A stretch of DNA of 64,000 nt, taken from Rhodoferax sp. GTDB taxonomy: Bacteria > Pseudomonadota > Gammaproteobacteria > Burkholderiales > Burkholderiaceae_C. Shown here piece by piece: positions 25,615 through 33,829 of this stretch (positions within the stretch are counted from its first letter, which is position 1; each line of letters begins with the position of its first letter). The DNA is taken from the NCBI GenBank assembly GCA_020048895.1, contig JAIFLV010000020.1, forward strand, positions 1 through 64,000, written 5' to 3'. The notes under the pieces are model-generated. The model saw nothing but the letters and a program-made list of their open reading frames with translations. It had not been told where the DNA came from and did no database searches. A program made the translations under genes and the position numbers.

Positions 25615-26883
25615 TCAGGTTGGTTTAAATCGCCGATAGGGTCCCATTGCCAGTAGCATTCCTGCTCCAAGCAACAGAAGAACGGCCGACGCAAGCAAAA
25701 TTTCGCGATATGAACCAGTGGAATCGAAGACCTTTCCGAAAACCACCGGACCTATCCCTGCGCCAAGAGCAAAGAATCCGTAGAGAACACCATAGATGGA
25801 TCCGTAGTTCTTCATGCCGAAATAGCGCGCCACCAGGAATGCCATCAAATCGTATTCAACACCCGCTGCAAAACCGATCAGCAATATCGAAAAGCGGGCG
25901 GAGTCAATGCTCATGGCACCACCCGCCATCATCCAGCACGCGAGCGCAGGAAGGCTCAGCATGACAAAGGCTATCGCGGGTGCCCAAAATCTATCTATCA
26001 ACCATCCACCAACAATGCGTCCTGCGATCACCGACAAGCCAATCAGGGCGACCAAACCGACCACATCGTTGCGCTGAAAACCAGCAACCTTCAAGATGTT
26101 CTCCATGTTCGGAATCGGCCCGCCCACTGCAAACGAAATCAAGGTGAACGAAACTGCAAGCAACCAGAAACGCCAATCCCGCAACGCTTGCGCCAATGTC
26201 ATTCCCGGCGCCGAAGCCACCCGCGCAGCGTCTGCCGCATTGCGCTCGAGTCGGCCGGCACCGGCTGATCCGACATCGTGAAATCCAAAATAGGCGATGG
26301 GCAACGCCAGCAGTATCGGTAGCGCCCCCACCGCACAATACGCGGCGCGCCAACCGTAGTCGGCAATGAGCCACGCGGTCAGCGGCTTTACCAGGAATCC
26401 GAATATCCCTGTCCCCAGAAGCGAGAAGCCCAGTGCGAGACCCTTGTGGGTATCAAAACGGTTATTTACGGCACGCGTCCAGGTAATAGGAAGCGTACCC
26501 GCACCCAACACGGCCATCAAGGCCCAAGTCAGATAGAACATCACGATCGAGCCGTTGCCCAGTGCAAACGCCATAAAGGACAACCCGAACAGCACTACCG
26601 ACACCAACGCCACGGAACGCACACCAAAACGGTCAGACAGCAACCCGACCGCCGGACCGGCGATCAGCACTCCCAGCGTCATGATCGGCAGGCCACCCAT
26701 GATGGCGCCAAACTCCCAGCCAAACTCCTTGTGCAGCTCGGGTGCCAGCATGCCTATGGTGTAGAAGGGCACAGGAGAAAGACCCATACCGATACCTACC
26801 ATGGCCGCCAACACCACCGCCCATCCACGGCGAAATTCGTGCTGCTCGTCAACCGACGCTGTGTTTGCCGGAGTGTTATTCAT
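25615..26883 (-). CDS. MFS transporter
   Basis: The 422-residue protein has about twelve hydrophobic segments and the MFS loop motif GLLSDRFGVRSVALVSV between helices 2 and 3. Its N-terminus (EFRRGWAVVLAAMVGIGMGLSPVPFYTIGML) resembles the oxalate/formate antiporter-like or monocarboxylate branch, so it probably moves an organic acid across the inner membrane. It is the first gene after a predicted sigma-54 promoter (26937-26952) and is followed by the CpcT-like and lyase genes at close spacing. Confidence 0.9.
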   Translation of the reverse strand: MNNTPANTASVDEQHEFRRGWAVVLAAMVGIGMGLSPVPFYTIGMLAPELHKEFGWEFGAIMGGLPIMTLGVLIAGPAVGLLSDRFGVRSVALVSVVLFGLSFMAFALGNGSIVMFYLTWALMAVLGAGTLPITWTRAVNNRFDTHKGLALGFSLLGTGIFGFLVKPLTAWLIADYGWRAAYCAVGALPILLALPIAYFGFHDVGSAGAGRLERNAADAARVASAPGMTLAQALRDWRFWLLAVSFTLISFAVGGPIPNMENILKVAGFQRNDVVGLVALIGLSVIAGRIVGGWLIDRFWAPAIAFVMLSLPALACWMMAGGAMSIDSARFSILLIGFAAGVEYDLMAFLVARYFGMKNYGSIYGVLYGFFALGAGIGPVVFGKVFDSTGSYREILLASAVLLLLGAGMLLAMGPYRRFKPT

Positions 26884-26936
26884 CGTATGAGGGGGCCAAA
26901 CAATAGTTCATCTGTACATTGCATTTCATAAAACAA

Positions 26937-26952
26937 AGCAGTAATCATGCCA
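26937..26952 (-). promoter_or_regulatory. Predicted sigma-54 promoter for the MFS operon
   Basis: The minus strand reads TGGCATGATTACTGCT, with correct GG to GC spacing, giving a leader of about 42 nt to ATG 26883. Confidence 0.7.
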
Positions 26953-27050
26953 TCACAAATCCCGCAGCCACATTGGCTTATCGGATACAAAGGTGATGCA
27001 TTTGAAACTTTCTACAGCAGTACTCAATTGGAACTGTTCCACCACCAAAG

Positions 27051-27069
27051 TGAAACATCGCTTGTTTCA
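27051..27069. promoter_or_regulatory. 19-bp palindromic activator site upstream of the MFS operon
   Basis: TGAAACATCGCTTGTTTCA is an inverted repeat of 7-bp arms with a 5-bp spacer, about 100 bp upstream of the -24 element. A further TTGAAAC lies at 27002. The same geometry appears at 49003-49021. The remainder of the 326-bp gap 26884-27209 contains no recognisable gene. Confidence 0.65.
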
Positions 27070-27209
27070 GTTCGATCAGAAATCCGCGATGAAAGCAGGG
27101 ACCCTGGACAGTTGTGAATGGCTGCTTACTCACACCACGTACGTCCCGCCCACAGGCACACCATGTGAGTCAGTTTTGGGGTGAACGACCAGGGCGCTGA
27201 TACGACGGC

Positions 27210-27803
27210 CTATTTCGACGGTGGGGTGAGCGTTCCGGCGGGAACACCAAGAATTTGGTTCAGTTCAATTTTGTTGCCATCCGCATCCCGCACGGCACTG
27301 AACATCACAGGGATCACGCCACCATCAGGTGCTGGATAGTCGACTCGCGTCGGTTCGGTTTCCACCCGAATGTGCGGTGTGGCTGCAATCTTGGGCCAGC
27401 GGGTGCTCAAGTCCGCCACATTGATCACCATAATCATCTTGACCGGCCCTGTCTGCACCACCGGCGGTTCGGGTTCTGCTGCCGGGGTCAGACGCTGCAA
27501 CAAACCCAGCGCACCGATGAAGGTATCGTTAGCCCGCAAGAGTACCAAACGCATGGTCGGCGCGGTGGGCTTGCCGTCGCTGCCCACGGGACCACCCATG
27601 CGTTGATCGTAGATTGGCTTGAGTCCCAATGCATCGCGATACAACGCCAGGGATTTGTCGATGTCGCGCACGATAAGGGTCGTGCGTCGAATATCCACCG
27701 GGGTGCGTTCATCGGGTGGCACCGGTTCCGCACCCACCAGCGAACTAGTGAGTCCACAGACCATCGCAAGCGTGACCAAGCGTAACAACAAGGGTATTTT
27801 CAT
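27210..27803 (-). CDS. Secreted VOC (glyoxalase/bleomycin-resistance fold) protein
   Basis: I choose ATG 27803 (MKIPLLLRLVTLAMVCGL), which has GGAG upstream and gives a clean signal peptide ending near GAE; the ORF start is 99 nt earlier and lacks support. The 197-residue product contains one VOC domain (RRTTLIVRDIDKSLALYRDALGLKP and a C-terminal RDADGNKIELNQIL). VOC proteins bind metals and catalyse ring cleavage, isomerisation or glyoxalase reactions. An exported VOC protein is uncommon and suggests action on substrate in the periplasm. It is divergent from the 28018 operon. Confidence 0.83.
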   Translation of the reverse strand: MKIPLLLRLVTLAMVCGLTSSLVGAEPVPPDERTPVDIRRTTLIVRDIDKSLALYRDALGLKPIYDQRMGGPVGSDGKPTAPTMRLVLLRANDTFIGALGLLQRLTPAAEPEPPVVQTGPVKMIMVINVADLSTRWPKIAATPHIRVETEPTRVDYPAPDGGVIPVMFSAVRDADGNKIELNQILGVPAGTLTPPSK

Positions 27804-28017
27804 CAAGCATCTCCACAATGGTACGGAACAAGTCACTGTCACATTCGCCGTGCGCACGGCGCAAAGTCGCAGCGTGCACCAACAGACCTGACGTATAAAC
27901 AAGAAACGTGCCGAAGTACCACCTGCCGGCCCCCATAGAAATCCATACGCTTAAATGCGCACAAATCTTGCTTATTTGCTTGGTACAGACCAATAACCTT
28001 TTCGCGCCAACCGTGAG

Positions 28018-28329
28018 ATGCCCATGACAGCCTACATGATCGTAACTGCACATATCAAGGACCGAGACACCTTTATTTCCGGATACGGCAAGGCTGCTGC
28101 GGCGCTGGTGGCGCAATTCGGCGGCACCTATGTGTTACGTGGACCGGGTGTCACTATGCTGGAGGGAAACTTCGGTCGAGACGCGTCGATGGTGATTTCA
28201 GAATGGCCCGACAAGGCCACGGCGCAAGCCTTCTGGGATTCGCCCGAATACCAGCAAGTCAAAAAACTGCGTGACGGTATTGCGGACTGCCAGGTACTCC
28301 TGATTGAGGCGCCGAAGATCAATGGTTGA
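28018..28329 (+). CDS. DUF1330 domain protein
   Basis: The 103-residue protein (or 101 from ATG 28024) is a typical DUF1330 ferredoxin-fold protein: AYMIVTAHIKDRDTFISGYGKAAAALVAQFGGTYVLRG and WPDKATAQAFWDSPEYQQVKKLRDG. These small dimeric alpha/beta-barrel proteins are frequent in catabolic operons and of unknown or monooxygenase/isomerase-like function. It opens a five-gene cassette in which each stop overlaps the next start. The promoter is not clear; only a weak sigma-54-like match is seen upstream. Confidence 0.85.
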   Translation: MPMTAYMIVTAHIKDRDTFISGYGKAAAALVAQFGGTYVLRGPGVTMLEGNFGRDASMVISEWPDKATAQAFWDSPEYQQVKKLRDGIADCQVLLIEAPKING

Positions 28330-28786
28330 TATTGTCAAGCGCACGACGCTGATGGTGCGCAGCGCCGAAGTCGCAGCGCATTGGTACGAGTCCGTGTTTG
28401 GCATGACGCGCTGGATGGACGTGCCATTTACGCTGTCTGGCACCCAACTCGCCGCTGGAAGCAAAGGTGATCAGACCCGACTGGTCATCATGAAAGCGGT
28501 TGACGACGTCATCGGCATGATCGGATTGCTCGAATGGGTAGAACCAAAAGCCGATGCGCCGACCGAAATTCCGCAACGGATTACTTTTGGCGCACCGATA
28601 TTTGTGATCGCTGCAACGGACTGCGTGGCTACCACCGAACGCGCCCGCAAGGCGGGCTCACACATCCACTGCGAACCGCACGACTGGACCGTCACTGGCG
28701 CGGATGGGCGGGTCAAGGCAATGATAGGGTCGAGTTTTTTTGATCTCGATGGCTACTTCTTTGAAGTGAACCAGGCTGTCGCATGA
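28322..28786 (+). CDS. VOC family protein
   Basis: ATG 28322 (MVDIVKRTTLMVRSAEVAAHWYESVFGMTRW) overlaps the DUF1330 gene by 8 bp and is preferred over the earlier ORF start. The 154-residue product is a single glyoxalase-fold domain ending with FFDLDGYFFEVNQ, in which the Glu is a usual metal ligand. It is related in type to the secreted VOC protein encoded divergently at 27210. A role as isomerase, glyoxalase or ring-modifying enzyme is possible; no substrate can be named. Confidence 0.85.
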   Translation: MVDIVKRTTLMVRSAEVAAHWYESVFGMTRWMDVPFTLSGTQLAAGSKGDQTRLVIMKAVDDVIGMIGLLEWVEPKADAPTEIPQRITFGAPIFVIAATDCVATTERARKAGSHIHCEPHDWTVTGADGRVKAMIGSSFFDLDGYFFEVNQAVA

Positions 28787-29865
28787 ACATGCTTGGCGAA
28801 TTTGATGCCAAGGTGTGTGGCAAAGAAATTCACGATGGCAGTAACTTCCAGTGGCGCGTAGCACGTGCTCCACAGGGAGTACTGCTGCCCGACGATTTTT
28901 CCTGGGTGGAGTCTCCAACACCCGAACCGGGCCCTGGTGAAGTGCTGCTCAAGACACATTATCTTGGCCTCGCCCCGGTGATGCGCATGTACATGCAGGG
29001 TGCAGTTGCAGCAGGTGAGACGCCGCTTCGAGTAGGTGATCTGATCCATGGACGTGGCGTTGCACAGATCATGAAGTCGCGTCACTCCGACTGGAGCGAA
29101 GGTGACATGGTCCAGGGCCAGATTGGCTGGCAAACATACAAGGCCAGCGCCATGACGGCCGCCGAGAAGATGTTTCGGGTGCGTCATCACGGATTGCCTG
29201 CACTCTACGCCTGCAAGACCCTTGGCATGACCGGTTTGTCAGCCCATGCGGGTCTCTTTGCATGTGGTGAACCACGTGCCGGCGATACCCTGGTACTTTC
29301 AGGAGCTGCGGGTGGCGTAGGTTCCATCGTCAGCCAATTGGCTGCGAACATTGCCGGGTGCCGCGTGATTGGCATAGCTGGTGGCCCGGAAAAATGTACA
29401 TTGATCCGCCAGCAAGGCTGTGAATCCGCCATTGACTACAAGTCGGACGACCTGCAACAACGGCTCAAGGATTTTTGCCCCGATGGCATCGATTGCTATT
29501 TTGACAATGTCGGCGGCGAAACTCTGGCCGCCGTATTGGAGCAGTTGGCTCTGAAGGCGCGCATTGTGCTGTGTGGCTCCATCTCGGAGTACGCTCGGGC
29601 GCAGCCGTTCGGCCTGAACAACTACACGCGCCTGCGTAGCAAGGATGCACGCATGCAAGGTTTTTTTGTGTACAACCACCTCGATAGATGGGAGACCGTA
29701 ATGGCAGAACTTGCAGGATGGATACGCGACGGGCAGCTATGCCCCAGGCATGATGTGACGAGGGGGTTTCAGAATATGCCAAAGGCTCTTGCCCGACTCT
29801 ACGCCGGACTGAATCAAGGTGCCGCCATTTGTGACGTGCGTGGTGAACCGGAGCATTGGGCATGA
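28783..29865 (+). CDS. MDR-family NADP-dependent oxidoreductase (zinc-independent)
   Basis: The 360-residue protein is a medium-chain reductase of the leukotriene B4 dehydrogenase/curcumin reductase type. It has PGPGEVLLKTHYLGLAPVMRMYM, the nucleotide-binding VLSGAAGGVGSIVSQLA, and GIDCYFDNVGGETLAAVL. Such enzymes reduce the double bond of alpha,beta-unsaturated ketones with NADPH. It overlaps the preceding VOC gene and the following VOC gene by ATGA, so the cassette is translationally coupled. A homologue is encoded at 40133-41122, probably for a different enone. Confidence 0.92.
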   Translation: MNMLGEFDAKVCGKEIHDGSNFQWRVARAPQGVLLPDDFSWVESPTPEPGPGEVLLKTHYLGLAPVMRMYMQGAVAAGETPLRVGDLIHGRGVAQIMKSRHSDWSEGDMVQGQIGWQTYKASAMTAAEKMFRVRHHGLPALYACKTLGMTGLSAHAGLFACGEPRAGDTLVLSGAAGGVGSIVSQLAANIAGCRVIGIAGGPEKCTLIRQQGCESAIDYKSDDLQQRLKDFCPDGIDCYFDNVGGETLAAVLEQLALKARIVLCGSISEYARAQPFGLNNYTRLRSKDARMQGFFVYNHLDRWETVMAELAGWIRDGQLCPRHDVTRGFQNMPKALARLYAGLNQGAAICDVRGEPEHWA

Positions 29866-30308
29866 GCGGCGTGCGCTTTCAGCGCGGTAACCATGTCGTC
29901 GCAAATCTGGACCTTGCACTGACTTTTTACCGCGACGTGCTGGGTTTTGACGTCACATTCATCTTGCCGCACAACCCCGAGAGCTATTCGTATCCGGTAT
30001 TCGATATTCCCGCGGCCGCCCAGATGCGCTTTTGTGTGTTGTCCACCGCGACCCAGGAGCGGGTGATGGCGCTCACCGAAATCACCAACGTCCCACTCGC
30101 TCCCGTGCCACACCCACGCCGATCTGCCATCGTGCTGGAAGTGGATGATCCGGATGCCGTGATGGCACAAGCGCAGGCGCTTGGCCTGAAGGTACATGAC
30201 GAAGCGGTACTCCTTACCAAGGATGGTCGTAGGGGTCGGGAAATAGGTATTGTTGACTTTGATGACAATCTGGTAGTGATTTACCAGATCACGGGGGTGG
30301 CGCAATGA
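29862..30308 (+). CDS. VOC family protein
   Basis: ATG 29862 overlaps the reductase stop as ATGA and is preferred over the ORF start two codons earlier. The 148-residue product has VRFQRGNHVVANLDLALTFYRDVLGFDV and a C-terminal EIGIVDFDDNLVVIYQ, typical of a one-domain glyoxalase fold. It is the fourth gene of the cassette and overlaps the MFS gene. The precise reaction is unknown. Confidence 0.85.
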   Translation: MSGVRFQRGNHVVANLDLALTFYRDVLGFDVTFILPHNPESYSYPVFDIPAAAQMRFCVLSTATQERVMALTEITNVPLAPVPHPRRSAIVLEVDDPDAVMAQAQALGLKVHDEAVLLTKDGRRGREIGIVDFDDNLVVIYQITGVAQ

Positions 30309-31621
30309 ACACCACCGCGTGGCCAGCACCCCGTTCCGCCTGGACTATGGTGATTTTGCTTACCATTGCCTACGTCTTTTCCTACGTCGATCGTTCGATT
30401 CTGGGCTTGCTGATCGAACCGATCAAGGCAGATATTCATTTGACCGATGAGCAGATCGGTTACCTCATCGGCCCGGCATTCGCGTTGTTTTATGCAACCA
30501 TGGGATTGCCGCTGGGCTGGCTGGCAGATCGCAAGCGGCGCACCTGGATCGTTGCGGCTGGAGTCGCGCTATGGTCATTGGCCACGGCAGCCTCCGGACT
30601 CGCCCGCAGCTTTGGAGCATTGTTTGTCGCACGTATGAGTGTCGGCATTGGCGAGGCAACGTTGAGTCCCTGTGCCATGTCGATGATTGGCGACAGCTTT
30701 CCTCCGGAGCGACGCGGCAAACCGGTGGCCTTCTATTCAGCCGCTTTGGGACTGGGAGCAGGCATCGCTTCCTTGATCGGCGCGGCTGTGTTGACATGGG
30801 CCAAGACTTCCGAAGGGATCACGTTGCCAATAGTTGGTGCGGTAAAGCCATGGCAGTTTGCTTTTTTCGTGGTGGGTCTGCCAGGTGTACTCATCGCAGT
30901 GGCAATGCTGTTTGTGGCAGAGCCTCCGCGCCAGGGATTCAAAGCCGCGGACGGCCCTGTTGCGGCTGGATTTGCCAACGGCCTGGGCTATGTCAAGAAC
31001 CATATTTGGGCTTTTCTAGGTCTGTTTTCCATGGTGTGCGTTATGACCATCACCGCTTATAGCCATGGTTTCCTGGCGAGCGCCTTTGTTCGCAAGTTTG
31101 CCTGGGAAGTAAAAGACTTTGCGCTTGTGAACGGCCTGATGACACTGGCCATTGGTCCGCTAACTGTCTGGAGCGTAGGAGTGTTTTGCGACCGCTGGCG
31201 TAACGCCGGACAGACCGATGCACCATTTCGCCTGTTGGCGATGGGCTTTGTGCTCATGGTCGCCAGTTCGTCACTGGCACTGCTGATGCCATCGCCATTG
31301 ATGGCTTTTGTACTGCTCGGTTTGAGTACCATGGGCATTGGAACGGTCACCGCAACCGGCATCATTTCGCTGCTGGACATCACGCCGTCGCCGGTGCGCG
31401 GCCAGCTCGTAGCGCTCTACTATATGGTCATCAGCATCGCCGGCCTGGGGCTGGGCCCCACTTCTGTGGGCTGGTTATCAACCCGGATCTTTGGTGAATC
31501 GCAATTGCACCTGGCAGTGGCGGCAGTTCCGGTGCTATATGGTTTGATTCCATTGCTGCTGATTCCCATGATTCGCCGCCAGTACTTGGCCCAGTTGCAA
31601 ATTACGAACCAAGCGCCTTGA
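30305..31621 (+). CDS. MFS transporter (spinster/Spns-like branch)
   Basis: The 438-residue protein has about twelve hydrophobic segments and the motifs FSYVDRSILGLLIEPIKADIHLTDEQIGYLIG, PLGWLADRKRRTWIVAAGVALWS and MSVGIGEATLSPCAMSMI. These match the MFS branch annotated as spinster-like or hexuronate/aromatic acid-type transporters. It ends the plus-strand cassette and converges with the CpcT-like gene, 14 bp apart, with no clear terminator between. It probably carries a pathway substrate or intermediate across the inner membrane. Confidence 0.9.
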   Translation: MNTTAWPAPRSAWTMVILLTIAYVFSYVDRSILGLLIEPIKADIHLTDEQIGYLIGPAFALFYATMGLPLGWLADRKRRTWIVAAGVALWSLATAASGLARSFGALFVARMSVGIGEATLSPCAMSMIGDSFPPERRGKPVAFYSAALGLGAGIASLIGAAVLTWAKTSEGITLPIVGAVKPWQFAFFVVGLPGVLIAVAMLFVAEPPRQGFKAADGPVAAGFANGLGYVKNHIWAFLGLFSMVCVMTITAYSHGFLASAFVRKFAWEVKDFALVNGLMTLAIGPLTVWSVGVFCDRWRNAGQTDAPFRLLAMGFVLMVASSSLALLMPSPLMAFVLLGLSTMGIGTVTATGIISLLDITPSPVRGQLVALYYMVISIAGLGLGPTSVGWLSTRIFGESQLHLAVAAVPVLYGLIPLLLIPMIRRQYLAQLQITNQAP

Positions 31622-31635
31622 CAGTGTGCAGGTCA

Positions 31636-32670
31636 CTAAAACCCGAAGTGGGTCCGCTCTGATTTTTGTGCCACGCCAGCCTGGAACCATCCCAGGTTCA
31701 TGCCGATAGTGGTTGCCTGCGCATTGGCCCAGGCGTATGTCTTGGATTTGCGCGTCTCGCGATCCAACAGAGTAAATTTCAATACTGGCTTTCGCGTATT
31801 CTGGTAGGTCAGGACAGCGAGTTCGAGCATATATGGGGACGCAGTGCCATCTTCGTACAGCACTGTCATGCGCTGCCCCTCCGAGTGCAACAGATATTTG
31901 GCCGTGAAACTGGTTTTCTTGTCGTTTTCCGCCGCGCCAGGGCCGGCCAATTTGAACCAGACCCAACCTTCAAAATAGCGCACTTTGCGGTTGCGGCTGG
32001 GAATGTTGTCAGGACTACCAAACACACGCAGCCCTGCATCATCGTGCGCTTGGTCGTTGATCCAAAGATCCTGCTCTGTCAACCGCAATGTATCGTTGAC
32101 GAATATACGTTTACCTGAGCGCGTGGAAACAAAATTGCATCGGTCCACAGGCATGCTGGCATTAAAAGACTGGTCTTTGGCATCGAATCGCCAAAAGACC
32201 TCGCAGCCGGCCATCGGCTTGACGTCAGCAGGTGTCAAATCTGCAAACATCGCCGGCGTGCGGTGGGCGTCGACAAAGCGCTTCTCATCGTTGAGCGTGA
32301 AGATGTCCAGTCGAATTGCGCCCTGGGTTGAGTCGGTGGTGAAACGATAGATTCTTTGACGGAAAACCTTGGACAGATCGTCACCGCGCGACTGCTGCAC
32401 ATAGAACAGGTTTTCACCGACTTTGGGTGCAACAACCGGCGAAAAGATGTAGTGCAGATGGTCATGCGCAGTGATCTTGGCCGTTATCTTGGGATCCTCG
32501 GCATCGATCTTCTGCTGCCAGACCTGCTCGTTGTTATTCCATTCGCCCCCAAACCAGGTCAAGAAGCGACTCAAGTCTTGATCCAAGGGTGTTTGTGCCT
32601 GCGCCAAGCCCGCGAGGCCACCGAGAAAGCACAAAAAGAGTGCACGCCATGGAAGCAGGTTCATCAACAT
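31636..32670 (-). CDS. Secreted CpcT/CpeT-like protein with C-terminal extension
   Basis: I start at ATG 32670 (MLMNLLPWRALFLCFLGGLAGLAQAQ), which follows AGGAG by a normal distance and begins a signal peptide. The first 180 mature residues match the CpcT/CpeT pattern: FLTWFGGEWNNNEQVW, LFYVQQSRGDDLSKVFRQRIYRF, and MAGCEVFWRFD with a following CNFVSTRSG. A further 150 residues, including YFEGWVWFKLAGPG, extend beyond usual CpcT length (about 200). The family binds open-chain tetrapyrroles in cyanobacteria; here another hydrophobic ligand is likely. The gene is 34 bp downstream of a DUF1838 gene. Confidence 0.75.
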   Translation of the reverse strand: MLMNLLPWRALFLCFLGGLAGLAQAQTPLDQDLSRFLTWFGGEWNNNEQVWQQKIDAEDPKITAKITAHDHLHYIFSPVVAPKVGENLFYVQQSRGDDLSKVFRQRIYRFTTDSTQGAIRLDIFTLNDEKRFVDAHRTPAMFADLTPADVKPMAGCEVFWRFDAKDQSFNASMPVDRCNFVSTRSGKRIFVNDTLRLTEQDLWINDQAHDDAGLRVFGSPDNIPSRNRKVRYFEGWVWFKLAGPGAAENDKKTSFTAKYLLHSEGQRMTVLYEDGTASPYMLELAVLTYQNTRKPVLKFTLLDRETRKSKTYAWANAQATTIGMNLGWFQAGVAQKSERTHFGF

Positions 32671-32704
32671 GTCCGGTCTCCTGTGCCTACAGACAGTCGC
32701 CCGT

Positions 32705-33592
32705 TCAATCGCAGCGCTGGGGCAACTTTCCAGCCTTCTTGAGTTTGGCGTAGTAACTCCAACTGGTTTCATTGGGCTGGTAGAAGGACTCCGGGGCGGT
32801 CACATAGGTCGGGTAATTCTTTTTGGTGTACTCCTTGATCTGTACGGGGAGTTCATCAAACGAGGCGTACTTTCTGCCTTGGCCGCTATAAATAAGATAG
32901 CCCGGTGCATTGCCCATCTTCATCCATGGCAGCCAGGGGCCGGTACGGAACCACGAATAGTGAACCGGTGTGGAGCGCTGCGTGTCTGAAGTCAGGTCAG
33001 CCGTATTGGTAAAAAACAGAAAGTGCTCCGAGGCCAGATAGGTAGGCCCGGTGGACTCTTCCGGATGCTCAGCAGGCTGCAGTGCGTTGGGGTAGGCCAG
33101 CGGAATATCCCAGCGCAGGGAAGTGATCTCACCCATCTGGTTAAACGGGGCAAAGTTGTTGGGGCCGTCTTTCGGCGGCATCGGAAACTTGTTGCTGACG
33201 GGATCATTCGCAACATGGACCACGCACACCTTCTTACCGTTGAACGGATTGTTCCAACTCTCGATGATGCTTCCTGTCTTGAGATCCTGGTAGTAGGAAA
33301 CTTCGCGCGTCACCCACTCATAGCTGCCATCCGGTTTGGCGATCATGCGACCCGCGTTATAGCCCTGTGTACGCATGATGGGCTTGGCTCTCTCACCAGG
33401 CACCACCGCGAGAATGGTGACTGACCAATCCTTGAACACCGGTTTGCCATCGAGGTCGCCGACAACACGAATCATCGATTTAAAAGCATCTTCATTTTTG
33501 CTGAGGTCGAGTGCGGCTACCGGATTGGAGACCAGACAGATCGAAGCGGCAACAGCAAGACTTACTTGGCAAAGAGTGGGTTTGATCAGCAT
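32705..33592 (-). CDS. Secreted DUF1838 family protein
   Basis: The 295-residue protein begins with a signal peptide (LAVAASICLVSNPVAA). The mature part has the DUF1838 features: MRTQGYNAGRMIAKPDGSYEWVTREVSYYQDLKTGSIIESWNNPF followed by VCVVHVANDPVSN. The function of DUF1838 is not established. It is the first gene after a predicted sigma-54 promoter and is followed by the CpcT-like gene. The pair looks like a periplasmic module, perhaps for binding or converting the substrate after outer-membrane uptake. Confidence 0.85.
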   Translation of the reverse strand: MLIKPTLCQVSLAVAASICLVSNPVAALDLSKNEDAFKSMIRVVGDLDGKPVFKDWSVTILAVVPGERAKPIMRTQGYNAGRMIAKPDGSYEWVTREVSYYQDLKTGSIIESWNNPFNGKKVCVVHVANDPVSNKFPMPPKDGPNNFAPFNQMGEITSLRWDIPLAYPNALQPAEHPEESTGPTYLASEHFLFFTNTADLTSDTQRSTPVHYSWFRTGPWLPWMKMGNAPGYLIYSGQGRKYASFDELPVQIKEYTKKNYPTYVTAPESFYQPNETSWSYYAKLKKAGKLPQRCD

Positions 33593-33702
33593 ATGGGATT
33601 TCCTTGTTGAAGTGGGTCACTGACCCGGTTGCTACCCGGCATCAAGGTCAGAAGGCAGAGCCTTGGCAAGCGCCAAGACTGGTGAAACATCGCACGCCAT
33701 CA

Positions 33703-33718
33703 AGCAAGACGCTTGCCA
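33703..33718 (-). promoter_or_regulatory. Predicted sigma-54 promoter for the DUF1838/CpcT-like pair
   Basis: The minus strand reads TGGCAAGCGTCTTGCT, with correct spacing. The leader to ATG 33592 is about 100 nt. A TGAAACA at 33683-33689 lies just around the expected transcription start. Confidence 0.75.
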
Positions 33719-33781
33719 GCATCCTTTTGGGCGGCAAATGCCAAGTCCAGGATGCATATCAACTGGCCCGGACTCGCGCGA

Positions 33782-33809
33782 TGAAACACCTATTGAGTCG
33801 AATGAAACA
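33782..33809. promoter_or_regulatory. Activator half-sites upstream of the 33592 promoter
   Basis: TGAAACA occurs at 33782-33788 and 33803-33809, 64-91 bp upstream of the -24 element and 21 bp apart, about two helical turns. Confidence 0.6.
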
Positions 33810-33829
33810 ATCCTGGAACAGGAACATAT

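Noticed and set aside
27957-27972. GCGCACAAATCTTGCT as a sigma-54 promoter for the 28018 cassette
   Set aside because: The invariant GG of the -24 element is absent and there are no TGAAACA half-sites nearby.
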